In this document: positions 34,750 through 43,908 of the stretch, piece after piece
How the letters are laid out: every line of letters begins with the position of its first letter
How positions within the stretch are numbered: position 1 is the stretch's first letter
Assembly (NCBI RefSeq): GCF_018129995.1
Contig: NZ_JAFCKS010000001.1
Span: forward strand, 1,027,001-1,091,000
Direction of reading: 5' to 3'
From: Bradyrhizobium sp. SZCCT0153
Lineage (GTDB): Bacteria; Pseudomonadota; Alphaproteobacteria; Rhizobiales; Xanthobacteraceae
Length of the DNA: 64,000 nucleotides
Made by a program: the position numbers and the translations under genes
Notes under the pieces: generated by a model
Seen by the model: only the letters and a program-made list of their open reading frames with translations
What the model was told of the DNA's origin: nothing
Database searches by the model: none

Positions 34750-36963
34750 ATGTATCAGCCGCGAAATTCTTTCGAGCCTGGGCAGTCTTCGTCGTTTCCG
34801 CTCAACACCGCCGTTTTGACGTTCGAGCGGACGCTCGACATTGTGCGCCGGCAGTGGCCGTTGATCGCCTCTGTCGTGGGCTTCTGTCTGGCTGTGGTGG
34901 TGGCGTACGCCCTGACGGCCACCCCTTATTACACGAGCTCCGTCAGTATTCTCGTGGATACCCGTCAAGCGGTTATGAACAAATCGACGGACGCGGCGAA
35001 CAGCACGCTGATTGATCCCGGCTTCGTCGAGAGCCAAGTCGAAATTCTCACGTCCGACGACCTGGTGCGCTCGGTCGTAGATACGTTGAACCTCACCAGC
35101 GATCCTGAATACGTCCAGGGGGACATGATCTCCTACGTGGTTGGCTCAATCACCAATCTGCTCGGTCTCGCCGAGCCGGAATCCAAAGATTTTGTGAAGC
35201 GGATGGTGGTCGCCAGCCTCAAGAAAAATCTGAAAGTGGAGCGGGTCGGCGTCACCTATGTGCTGACAATGTCGTTTCGATCGACCATGCCTGAGAAGGC
35301 GGCGAAAATTGCGAACGCCCTGGCAGATGCGTACATGACCAGCGTCCTGGAAGCCAAGTACCAGTCGACGAAGCGAGCGAGCGAATGGCTGCAAAGGCGA
35401 AGCACTGAGCTGCAGCAGCAGGCGATGGAAGCCGATCGGGCGGTTCAGACGTTCAAGGCTGAAAATCACATCGTTGGGACGAGCAAGGGCTTGATGAACG
35501 AGCAGCAGCTCTCCGACGTCAATACGCAATTGATTCAGGCTCGCGCCAGCACCGCGGAGGCCAAGGCCCGGCTCGACAGAATCAACGCGATCACCGACCA
35601 GGATCTTGCTCAACCGACGGTGACTGACGCTCTTAGCAACACCGTGATTACGCGACTGCGCGCGCAATATCTCGATCTCGCCGCGCAGTATGCGGATTGG
35701 TCGAACAAGTACGGCAAGGAGCACCAGGCGTCGGTCAACCTGGCTTCCCGCATGCAGGAACTGCGGCGGGCGATAAAGGACGAGGTCAGGCGCATCGCCG
35801 ATGCCTACAAGAGCGATTACGAGATTGCGCGAAGCAGGGAAAGTTCGCTCGAAACGGACCTTAACAAGCTCGTGGGCGAATCCGGCAGCGCCAGTCAGGC
35901 CCAGGTGAAGCTGCGCAATCTGGAGAGCGCCGCCGACACCTATCGGACGCTGTACAACAACTTCCTTCAGCAATTGCAGGAAGCGACGCAAAACCAGAGC
36001 TTCCCGATCAGCGAAGCCAGGATCATCAGCACGGCTCAGAAACCGGACAAGAAGAGCTGGCCGAGAACGGGGCTGCTGCTCCTGGGCGGGCTGATCGGAG
36101 GCCTGTGCTTCGGTCTCGGTGGTGCCGTCGGCAAGGAGTTGCTGACCGAGGTCCTGCGGACGCCATCTGAGGTCGAGACTGAGACAGCGCTGCAATGCCT
36201 TGGCACGCTGCCTGAGCTTCGTCCGGAGGCGTCGGATGGTTCGTCGTCGGACACGCGCGGGGCGGCGCTTACGCGATATGCGCTCGAGCATCCGTTCTCG
36301 CGGTTTGCCGAAACGCTTCGCAACATCAAGACCGCCGTCGACCTGTCGCGTCTGACGAGAGAGACGAACGTCATTGCCGTCGTCTCGTCACTTCCAAAGG
36401 AAGGAAAGACGACCGTTGCCGCGAATCTGGCGCATCTGGCCGCTCTCGCAGGGCATCGCGCATTGCTGATAGATGGCGATCTGCACACTCAGACATTGAC
36501 CCGGAAAATCGCTCCCGGCGCCAAGTCTGGTCTCGTCGAGGCCCTCGCGGAGCCGGGGCAGTTCGAGCAGCACATCCAGGTCGACCGGCAGTCCAATCTT
36601 CACTTTCTGCCGTCGGTCGTGCGGGCGCGGCTGGTCAATTCGGCTGATTTGCTGTCTTCCCAGGCGATGTCGGATTTTCTCAAATCGGCGAGAAAAAAAT
36701 ACGACTACATCTTTGTCGACCTCGCTCCTGTGCTTCCCGTGACGGACGCCAAGGCGGTCGGACATTTGGTCGACGCCATCGTTTATGTGGTTGAGTGGGG
36801 CAAGACCCGCCGTGCGGCGGTGAACGAGGCCATCGTCGATCTTGAAGTGTTCAGAGGCAAGATCGTCGGTATCGTGCTGAATCGAGCCAATCCGAAAACG
36901 CTGAAGCGAATTGAGTCGTACAAGGGGCGGCACTATTCCGACTATTACGTCGAGCAGGCCTGA
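34750..36963 (+). CDS. Wzc/ExoP-type tyrosine autokinase, chain-length determinant
   Basis: A 737-residue fused inner-membrane polysaccharide copolymerase and BY-kinase. It has a Wzz-type N-terminal domain with a first membrane helix near 38-58, a large periplasmic coiled-coil region (about 190-410), and a second helix near 440-460. The cytoplasmic kinase has a Walker A SLPKEGKTT, Walker A' LLIDGDL and Walker B YIFVDLAPVLP. The C-terminus is tyrosine-rich with Tyr724, 729, 732 and 733, the usual autophosphorylated cluster. It controls polymer length and export together with the Wza-like lipoprotein. Confidence 0.95.
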   Translation: MYQPRNSFEPGQSSSFPLNTAVLTFERTLDIVRRQWPLIASVVGFCLAVVVAYALTATPYYTSSVSILVDTRQAVMNKSTDAANSTLIDPGFVESQVEILTSDDLVRSVVDTLNLTSDPEYVQGDMISYVVGSITNLLGLAEPESKDFVKRMVVASLKKNLKVERVGVTYVLTMSFRSTMPEKAAKIANALADAYMTSVLEAKYQSTKRASEWLQRRSTELQQQAMEADRAVQTFKAENHIVGTSKGLMNEQQLSDVNTQLIQARASTAEAKARLDRINAITDQDLAQPTVTDALSNTVITRLRAQYLDLAAQYADWSNKYGKEHQASVNLASRMQELRRAIKDEVRRIADAYKSDYEIARSRESSLETDLNKLVGESGSASQAQVKLRNLESAADTYRTLYNNFLQQLQEATQNQSFPISEARIISTAQKPDKKSWPRTGLLLLGGLIGGLCFGLGGAVGKELLTEVLRTPSEVETETALQCLGTLPELRPEASDGSSSDTRGAALTRYALEHPFSRFAETLRNIKTAVDLSRLTRETNVIAVVSSLPKEGKTTVAANLAHLAALAGHRALLIDGDLHTQTLTRKIAPGAKSGLVEALAEPGQFEQHIQVDRQSNLHFLPSVVRARLVNSADLLSSQAMSDFLKSARKKYDYIFVDLAPVLPVTDAKAVGHLVDAIVYVVEWGKTRRAAVNEAIVDLEVFRGKIVGIVLNRANPKTLKRIESYKGRHYSDYYVEQA

Positions 36964-37729
36964 GAACAAGCACGGGTCCCGCCGCCCGTCGGCAGTATAT
37001 GCAGCCATCATCAACGTCGTAGTCGCTGCGACGGCACTGGTCTGGCTGCTATCGGCTGCGAGTTATACATTTCGGCCCACGTTGCAGGATCTGGCCGAGC
37101 GTTTGAGCCGCGGCGAGAACTACGACAATGAGGTGCTCGAACGTATTGCGGCCCGTTACGACGACGCCTCGGGGGCATTTTGCGATCCCCGGCAGCGTCG
37201 CAACCTGCTGCTGGTCAATCTGCGGCTCCTGAGCAATCACCTCGAATCCGGCAACGTCGATTCGCTTGATGCGAGCCTGGAGAACGTGACGCGCTCGGCC
37301 AAACACCTGATCGCGTGCTCGCCCTCGGAATCGATCGCTTGGCTGGCGTTGTACTGGGCTGAAATTCGAGCCGCAGGCTTTGGCCCGACCGCGGTTTCCT
37401 ATCTCACTCAGTCGTATCATTTCGGGCCGCATGAAATCTGGGTGCAACTTTTCCGCGCGCCGCTTGCGCTGCGCGCCTACAGCTTCCTGCCGGAAGACCT
37501 CAAGCGACAGACACGCGCCGATTTCGACGACATCGTTGGCGCCCGTCTCTTTCCAACGGCCGTTCTGATGTACCAGGCCGCATCACAAGCGACCCAAGCC
37601 GTGCTGCTCGAGGGCATGTGCGACGATCCGATCGAGGTGAGACTCATCTTCCGTCGCTTCGCCGAAGGTCGCGGGCTGCGCATCGCGCATGCGTGCTTTG
37701 CCGAGCCCGACCATCCAGCCCGCGGATAG
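36911..37729 (+). CDS. Membrane-anchored hypothetical protein after the kinase
   Basis: A product of up to 272 residues with one hydrophobic helix (about 31-51) and then a helical, TPR-like soluble part, probably periplasmic. The frame starts at a TTG 53 bases inside the kinase gene; no ATG or GTG start exists before the membrane helix, so initiation is uncommon or coupled to the kinase stop. No named family is recognised. Position directly behind the copolymerase suggests an accessory role in assembly. Confidence 0.62.
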   Translation: MSRTRGGTIPTITSSRPENKHGSRRPSAVYAAIINVVVAATALVWLLSAASYTFRPTLQDLAERLSRGENYDNEVLERIAARYDDASGAFCDPRQRRNLLLVNLRLLSNHLESGNVDSLDASLENVTRSAKHLIACSPSESIAWLALYWAEIRAAGFGPTAVSYLTQSYHFGPHEIWVQLFRAPLALRAYSFLPEDLKRQTRADFDDIVGARLFPTAVLMYQAASQATQAVLLEGMCDDPIEVRLIFRRFAEGRGLRIAHACFAEPDHPARG

Positions 37730-37974
37730 TATTTTGCAAAGAAATGGCCGACGACGACCGCTTCTCGCCGTCGCGCGTGGAGCGCCGGCCTTTCGAACTG
37801 GCCCCCTGAGCTGCTGCTCCACATCGTGCATGCATCGCCATCGCGGCACGTCCGTCGCCGGACGATGGAGCGGAATGCCGCTCTCAATGCATGAAACGGC
37901 CGCAAAGCCGAGCCTTGCTTCGGACGTATCAGTCTGGCATTGCAGTGCGAGATGGATGAGGCGACGAGTTGATC

Positions 37975-38985
37975 ATGGCTCCTGTGATTGTCACCGGTGC
38001 GGCCGGTTTTATCGGTATGCATCTATCTGAACGCCTCCTCGTGCGCGGAGAGGATGTGGTCGGCATCGATGCGATCACGGCCTACTATGATCCAGCTTTG
38101 AAACGCGCTCGACTTGACCGCCTGCAACGGTATCCCGGATTCAAGTCTTATGAGACGGACCTTGCCGATCCCGACGCCACGGCGCGGGTCTTCGAGGATG
38201 TGCGGCCCGACCGCGTGGTGCATCTGGCGGCGCAGCCCGGCGTGCGCGCGTCGATCGATGATCCCATCACCAGCATCCGCGCCAATTGTGACGGCTTTGT
38301 CACCGTGCTCGAAGCCGGCCGGCGCCACGGTTTGGCGCATCTCGTCTACGCTTCGTCGAGTTCCGTCTACGGCGCCAATCGCACCTTGCCGTATTCGACC
38401 GAGCATTCGGTCAACCATCCGGTCAGCCTCTATGCCGCGAGCAAGAAGGCCAACGAGCTGATGGCGCACACGTTCGCACATGTTCACAAGCTGCCGGTGA
38501 CCGGCCTTCGCTTCTTCACCGTCTACGGTCCGTGGGGCCGGCCCGACATGGCCGCCTATCTGTTCACGCGCGCGATCTTCGCGAACCAGCCGATCAAGAT
38601 TTTCAATAATGGCGATATGTGGCGCGATTTCACCTATGTCGACGACATCGTCGAGGGCGTGATCCGCACGCTCGATCGGCCTGCGACGCCGAATCCGGCG
38701 TGGAATGCCGAGCAGCCGGAAAACTCGACCAGCTATGCGCCGTACCGCGTCTACAACATCGGCAACAACAGGTCGGTCAAGCTGATCGAGTTCGTCGAGA
38801 CGCTCGAGAAGATCATCGGCAAGCCTGCGATCCGCGAGCTTTTGCCGATGCAGGCCGGCGACGTCCTGGAGACGCGCGCCGACATTTCCGCCCTCCAGCG
38901 CGACGTCGGCTTCGCGCCGTCGACGCCAATCGCGGAAGGCCTCGCGCGTTTCGTCGAATGGTATCGAAAGTACCACGGCGTCTGA
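37975..38985 (+). CDS. UDP-glucuronate 4-epimerase (LpsL/CapI-like)
   Basis: A 336-residue extended SDR that interconverts UDP-glucuronate and UDP-galacturonate. It has GAAGFIG at 8-14, the SSSSVYGANRTLPYS segment, the catalytic YAASK, and the LRFFTVYGPWGRPDMA motif typical of this epimerase. The ATG at 37975 is chosen over an upstream in-frame TTG. With UDP-glucose dehydrogenase next on the same strand, it supplies uronic acids to the exopolysaccharide. Confidence 0.92.
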   Translation: MAPVIVTGAAGFIGMHLSERLLVRGEDVVGIDAITAYYDPALKRARLDRLQRYPGFKSYETDLADPDATARVFEDVRPDRVVHLAAQPGVRASIDDPITSIRANCDGFVTVLEAGRRHGLAHLVYASSSSVYGANRTLPYSTEHSVNHPVSLYAASKKANELMAHTFAHVHKLPVTGLRFFTVYGPWGRPDMAAYLFTRAIFANQPIKIFNNGDMWRDFTYVDDIVEGVIRTLDRPATPNPAWNAEQPENSTSYAPYRVYNIGNNRSVKLIEFVETLEKIIGKPAIRELLPMQAGDVLETRADISALQRDVGFAPSTPIAEGLARFVEWYRKYHGV

Positions 38986-39145
38986 TCGCCGAAGCGAACG
39001 GCAAGACACGAAAAAAATCGGGTGGCGACGGTTAAGGTTTGTTCAGTTCGCGCAGCATCCTGCCCTAATGTTGGGCGAGCGGCCGGGTAGAGAAATGGTC
39101 TAGGGTGTTCAGTGGAACATCCGTCTTCAACGGAAAGAGTTTTTC

Positions 39146-40462
39146 ATGCGAATCGCGATGATCGGAACGGGCTATGTGGGACTGGTGTCCGGAGCCTGCT
39201 TTGCGGATTTCGGTCACGACGTCACTTGCGTCGACAAGGACGAGAAGAAGATTGCAGCGCTTCATCGCGGCGAGATCCCGATCTACGAGCCCGGCCTTGA
39301 CGAATTGGTCGTAACCAATGTGAAGGCCAAGCGTCTCGACTTCACCACCGACCTGTCGAAGCCGGTGGCGGATGCCGACGCGGTGTTCATCGCGGTCGGC
39401 ACGCCCTCGCGCCGCGGCGACGGCCACGCCGATCTGTCCTATGTCTACGCCGCCGCGCGCGAGATCGCGCAGTCGCTGTCAGGGTTCACCGTCGTGGTGA
39501 CGAAGTCGACCGTGCCTGTGGGCACCGGCGACGAGGTCGAGCGCATCATCCGCGAGACCAATCCGAAGGCGGATGTCGTCGTCGCCTCGAACCCCGAATT
39601 CCTGCGCGAGGGCGCGGCGATCCGCGACTTCAAGTTCCCCGATCGCGTCGTCGTCGGCACCTCCGACGAGCGCGGCCGCAAGGTGATGGGCGACATCTAT
39701 CGCCCGCTGTCGTTGAACCAGGCACCGCTGATGTTCACGGAGCGCCGCACCGCCGAGATGATCAAATACGCCGCGAACGCGTTCCTCGCGACCAAGATCA
39801 CCTTCATCAACGAGATCGCGGATCTGTCGGAAAAGGTCGGCGCCAACGTGCAGGAAGTCGCGCGCGGCATTGGCCTCGACAACCGCATCGGCACAAAATT
39901 CCTGCATGCGGGTCCCGGCTTCGGCGGCTCGTGCTTCCCGAAGGACACCAAGGCGCTGATCAAGATCGCGCAGGACTACGACGTGAGCTTGCGCATCGTC
40001 GAATCCGTGCTGGCGGTCAACGAGAACCGCAAGCGGGCGATGGCGCGGAAAGTGAGCCAGGCGCTCGGCGGTAGCTTGCGCGGCAAGACCATCGCCGTGC
40101 TCGGGCTCACCTTCAAGCCCGACACCGACGACATGCGCGACGCGCCGTCGATCCCGCTCGTGACCGGCCTGATCGACATGGGCGCGAAGGTCAGGGCGTT
40201 CGACCCCGTTGGCATGGAGCAGGCCAAGGGTGAACTTCCCGCCATCACCTATTGCGACGACGCCTATTCCTGCGCGGAAGGCGCCGATGCTGTCGTCGTC
40301 GTCACCGAATGGGTGCAGTTCCGCGGGCTCGATCTCGACCGGCTGAAGAGCGTCATGGCTCAACCCGTCGTCGTCGACCTCCGCAATATTTTCCGCCCCG
40401 AAGACATGCGTGCCGCCGGCTTCACCTACGAGAGTGTCGGCCGCCCCTCCGCGCAGGGTTGA
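39146..40462 (+). CDS. ugd: UDP-glucose 6-dehydrogenase
   Basis: A 438-residue enzyme that oxidises UDP-glucose twice to UDP-glucuronate. The NAD-binding GTGYVGL lies at 7-13 and the catalytic Cys263 in GGSCFPKDTKAL. SNPEFLREG and FKPDTDDMRDAPS are also intact. A GGAAAGAG ribosome-binding site precedes the ATG. It follows the epimerase by 160 bases, so it may have its own promoter. Product use by the neighbouring epimerase is the natural inference. Confidence 0.96.
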   Translation: MRIAMIGTGYVGLVSGACFADFGHDVTCVDKDEKKIAALHRGEIPIYEPGLDELVVTNVKAKRLDFTTDLSKPVADADAVFIAVGTPSRRGDGHADLSYVYAAAREIAQSLSGFTVVVTKSTVPVGTGDEVERIIRETNPKADVVVASNPEFLREGAAIRDFKFPDRVVVGTSDERGRKVMGDIYRPLSLNQAPLMFTERRTAEMIKYAANAFLATKITFINEIADLSEKVGANVQEVARGIGLDNRIGTKFLHAGPGFGGSCFPKDTKALIKIAQDYDVSLRIVESVLAVNENRKRAMARKVSQALGGSLRGKTIAVLGLTFKPDTDDMRDAPSIPLVTGLIDMGAKVRAFDPVGMEQAKGELPAITYCDDAYSCAEGADAVVVVTEWVQFRGLDLDRLKSVMAQPVVVDLRNIFRPEDMRAAGFTYESVGRPSAQG

Positions 40463-40477
40463 TCGCGACATATGATT

Positions 40478-40591
40478 GTCATACCCCGCGAAGGCGGGGT
40501 ATCCAGTAATCCCGATCTTCGCAATGATTGGGACCTCAGTTTACTGGATCACCCGTCCCGGCACGCAATCGCGCGCAAGGCGGGTGATGAC
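40478..40591. repeat. Palindromic intergenic repeat overlapping the hrpB start
   Basis: A 114-base nested palindrome bounded by GTCAT and ATGAC. It holds a hairpin ACCCCGC-GAAG-GCGGGGT (40483-40500), the inverted pair ATCCAGTAA (40501-40509) and TTACTGGAT (40541-40549), and CACCCG (40550-40555) with CGGGTG (40581-40586). It has the look of a REP-like mobile palindrome. Its right border contains the chosen hrpB ATG at 40587. Confidence 0.8.
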
Positions 40592-43079
40592 GGGACCCAA
40601 ATACTTGCCCCGCAGCTTCGACACGCCCCTCCCGATCGATGCCGTGCTCGACGATTTGTCGCGCACCCTTGATCAGCATAATGCCGCCGTGCTGGTGGCG
40701 CCGCCGGGCGCCGGCAAGACCACGCGCGTGCCGCTGGCGCTGCTCGATGCGCCCTGGGCCAGGGGCAAGAAGATCATCGTGCTGGAGCCGCGCCGCATCG
40801 CCGCGCGCGCCAGCGCCGACCGCATGGCCAAGTCGCTCGGCGAGCGCACTGGAGAGACCGTCGGCTATCGCGTCCGCTTCGGCTCGAAAATCTCGCGCGC
40901 AACCCGCATCGAGGTGGTAACCGAAGGCATCTTCACCCGCCAGATCCTCGACGATCCCGAACTCTCCGGCATCGCCGCGATCCTGTTCGACGAATTCCAT
41001 GAGCGCTCGCTCGATGCCGATATAGGTCTCGCGCTGGCGCGCGACGCGCAACTCGGCCTGCGCGAAGATCTGCGTATCCTCGTGATGTCGGCCACGCTGG
41101 ACGGCGCCCGTGTCGCCAAGCTGCTGGGCGATGCACCCGTCGTCGAGAGCGAGGGCCGCGCCTTTCCGGTCGAGACGCGCTATCTCGGCCGCAAAGCGGA
41201 TGCTCCGATCGAGCGGCAGATGGCGGATGCGATCGCGTCTGCACTGCGCGCCGATGGCGGCTCGGTGCTGGCGTTCCTGCCGGGCGCCGCCGAAATCCGC
41301 CGCACCCAGAATCTCCTCGCCGAGCGCGTGCAGGATGCCAGCATCGAGATCGTGCCGCTGTTCGGCGCGCTCGATGCCGCCGTGCAGGACCGCGCGATCT
41401 CGCCGGCGCCCAAGGGCACGCGCAAGGTGGTGCTGGCGACCTCGATCGCGGAGACGTCGCTGACGATCGAAGGCGTGCGCATCGTGGTCGATTCCGGCCT
41501 TGCCCGCGTGCCGCGCTATGAACCGGATATCGGACTGACGCGGCTCGAGACCGTGCGCGTCTCGCGCGCGGCGGCGGATCAACGCCGCGGCCGCGCCGGC
41601 CGTACCGAGCCTGGCGTCTGCTACCGGCTCTGGGACGAGCCGCAGACGGCGTCGCTTGCCCACTACACCCAACCGGAAATCCTCAGCGCCGACCTGTCCT
41701 CGCTGGTGCTCGATCTCGCGCAATGGGGCGTCGCCGATCCCGCGGCGCTGTCGTTCCTCGATCCGCCGCCCGCGACGGCCTGGAAGGAAGCCAAGAGCCT
41801 TTTGACTGAGCTCAACGCCCTCGATGGCGACGGCCGCATCACCGCGGAAGGCAAGAGCCTGCGCGCATTGGCCCTGCCGCCGCGGCTGGCGCGCATGATC
41901 GTGGATTCGCATCGCGCCGGCGAGGGCGAAGCCGCAGCCGAGATCGCGGCCATCATCACCGAGCGCGGGCTCGGCGGCGACAGCGTCAATCTCGAGCACC
42001 GCCGCGATCAGTTCCGCCGCGATCGTTCGCCGCGGGCAGCGAGCGCGCGCGACCTGGCGCGGCGTTGGGCCTCGCAGGTGGCGGCGTCGGAGAAGGCGGG
42101 GCAGCAGGATGATCTCTCCACCGGCCTGATGCTCGCCTACGCCTTCCCGGATCGCGTCGCGCGCAACCGCGGCAATGGCAGTTTCGTGCTCGCCAACGGC
42201 CGCGGCGCTGCCGTGGAGCAGACCTCATCGCTCGCCCGCGCGCCGTACGTCGCAATTGGCGAAATGACCGGAACGGCCGCGAGCGGACGCATCCTGCTCG
42301 CCGCGCAAATCAACCAGGACGAGATCGAGCGGCATTTCGCTGAGCATATCGAGAGCGTGGACGAAATCTCGTTCGATCGCGGCGCGATGGCACTGCGCGC
42401 GCGGCGCAAGCGCGCGCTGCACGCGATCACGCTGTCGGAGGCGACACTTGCCGTGTCGCCCTCGGAGGATACCGCGCGCATCTTCGCAGATGGGCTGATC
42501 GCCGCGGGCCTCGACCGGCTGCCCTGGTCGAAGGCAGCGAAACAATGGCGCGACCGCGTGATGTTCCTGCGCAAGGCGGAAGGCGCGAGCTGGCCCGATC
42601 TCTCCGACGACGGGTTGATCGCGCGGCAAAATGATTGGCTGGTGCCGGCGCTCTACGACAAGATCGCGCTGAAGGACATCTCCGCCGGCGATCTCTCCGA
42701 CGCGCTGATGGCGCTGCTGCCTTGGGACATGCGCGCGCGGCTCGACCGCGAGGCGCCGACGCATTTCGAGGCGCCGACCGGGAGCGTGCTCGCGATCGAC
42801 TACGAGGCCGAGCAGGGGCCCACCATCGCGGTCCGGCTCCAGGAGTTGTTCGGCCTCAACACCCATCCCTCGATTGCGGCGGGCAAGGTGCCGCTGGTGC
42901 TGGAATTGCTGTCGCCGGCGCAGCGCCCGGTGCAGGTGACCCGCGATCTCCCCGGCTTCTGGCGCGGCAGTTACGCGGCCGTACGCTCCGACCTGCGCGG
43001 CCGCTATCCGCGCCATCCCTGGCCGGAGGATCCCGCGAGCGCGCTGCCGACCCGGCGCGTGAAACCGCGCGGGACGTGA
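40587..43079 (+). CDS. hrpB: ATP-dependent RNA helicase HrpB
   Basis: An 830-residue DEAH-box helicase of the HrpB family. It has Walker A APPGAGKTT (38-46), DEFH at 134-137, SATLDG, and QRRGRAGR in the second RecA domain, followed by the HA2/OB-like region and the long HrpB-specific C-terminus. The frame stays open to 40476, but the ATG at 40587 begins the first family-like residues (YLPRSFDTPLPID). The upstream part is the palindromic repeat. In other bacteria HrpB is a non-essential RNA helicase. Confidence 0.93.
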   Translation: MTGPKYLPRSFDTPLPIDAVLDDLSRTLDQHNAAVLVAPPGAGKTTRVPLALLDAPWARGKKIIVLEPRRIAARASADRMAKSLGERTGETVGYRVRFGSKISRATRIEVVTEGIFTRQILDDPELSGIAAILFDEFHERSLDADIGLALARDAQLGLREDLRILVMSATLDGARVAKLLGDAPVVESEGRAFPVETRYLGRKADAPIERQMADAIASALRADGGSVLAFLPGAAEIRRTQNLLAERVQDASIEIVPLFGALDAAVQDRAISPAPKGTRKVVLATSIAETSLTIEGVRIVVDSGLARVPRYEPDIGLTRLETVRVSRAAADQRRGRAGRTEPGVCYRLWDEPQTASLAHYTQPEILSADLSSLVLDLAQWGVADPAALSFLDPPPATAWKEAKSLLTELNALDGDGRITAEGKSLRALALPPRLARMIVDSHRAGEGEAAAEIAAIITERGLGGDSVNLEHRRDQFRRDRSPRAASARDLARRWASQVAASEKAGQQDDLSTGLMLAYAFPDRVARNRGNGSFVLANGRGAAVEQTSSLARAPYVAIGEMTGTAASGRILLAAQINQDEIERHFAEHIESVDEISFDRGAMALRARRKRALHAITLSEATLAVSPSEDTARIFADGLIAAGLDRLPWSKAAKQWRDRVMFLRKAEGASWPDLSDDGLIARQNDWLVPALYDKIALKDISAGDLSDALMALLPWDMRARLDREAPTHFEAPTGSVLAIDYEAEQGPTIAVRLQELFGLNTHPSIAAGKVPLVLELLSPAQRPVQVTRDLPGFWRGSYAAVRSDLRGRYPRHPWPEDPASALPTRRVKPRGT

Positions 43080-43207
43080 GGTTCGCGAAGGCGCATTAAC
43101 CGTTCGCTCATCCTTTTCGTCAAAATGACACGGGCTTGGCCGTGGCTAAGCTCGCCGGCAGGCGTGTCGCGTGGTGAAATCGAGCTTTCGGGCTCGGAAG
43201 TGGTGTG

Positions 43208-43720
43208 ATGCGTAACATAATGATCCTCGCGGCGATCATGATCGGCCTCGGCACCTTCATGGCGCAGATGGCGGACAAGATGAGCTCCGCGTCCGCCACC
43301 TCGGTGCCGCGCACGACGGTTGCGGTCGCGGCGAATGCGCCGACAGGCGGCCGCAGCCTGGCCATTTCCCGCGATGGCCGTGGCCACTTCCAGGCCGAGG
43401 GCCGGATCGAGGGCCAGCGGATCGGCTTCATGGTCGACACCGGTGCCTCCGTGGTGGCGCTGAACGAGACCTCGGCAGCGCGCTTCGGTCTGCGCCCCTC
43501 GCGCAGCGAGTACAACGCCACCGTCTCCACCGCCAACGGCACCATCAAGGCCGCCCGCACCCGCATCGCCATGCTCGACGTCGGAGGCCTCATCGTGCGT
43601 GACGTCGACGCCATGGTGTTGCCGGACGAGGCGCTGTCCGAAAACCTGCTCGGCCTCTCCTTCCTGTCCCGCCTCAAGCGCTTTGAGTACGCCAACGGCC
43701 AGATGGTGCTGGAGCAGTAA
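43208..43720 (+). CDS. Retropepsin-like aspartic protease, membrane anchored
   Basis: A 170-residue clan AA aspartic protease of the bacterial single-domain type. It has an N-terminal signal anchor (about 4-22), a linker, and the protease domain with the catalytic Asp in FMVDTGASVVAL. The flap region STANGTIKAARTRI and LLGLSFLSRLKRFE end the family pattern. A single domain has one Asp, so it must dimerise. GTG then ATG are adjacent; the ATG at 43208 is taken. No partner is evident from neighbours. Confidence 0.85.
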   Translation: MRNIMILAAIMIGLGTFMAQMADKMSSASATSVPRTTVAVAANAPTGGRSLAISRDGRGHFQAEGRIEGQRIGFMVDTGASVVALNETSAARFGLRPSRSEYNATVSTANGTIKAARTRIAMLDVGGLIVRDVDAMVLPDEALSENLLGLSFLSRLKRFEYANGQMVLEQ

Positions 43721-43908
43721 CGATCTCCCAAAGGCCGCTGAGCCCGTATATTTCAAGAAACGTCTCTATTTCGACTGCTCACGGTCGGATTTTGTCCGTT
43801 ACCAAACTGCCGCAATTATAAGCCATAAGCTGCCATTCCCGCCTTCCGCTGCGGCCTGGCATTCGCTAAGGCTGCATCAATTCCCGCCATTTTCGCGAGA
43901 CCGTCTCA

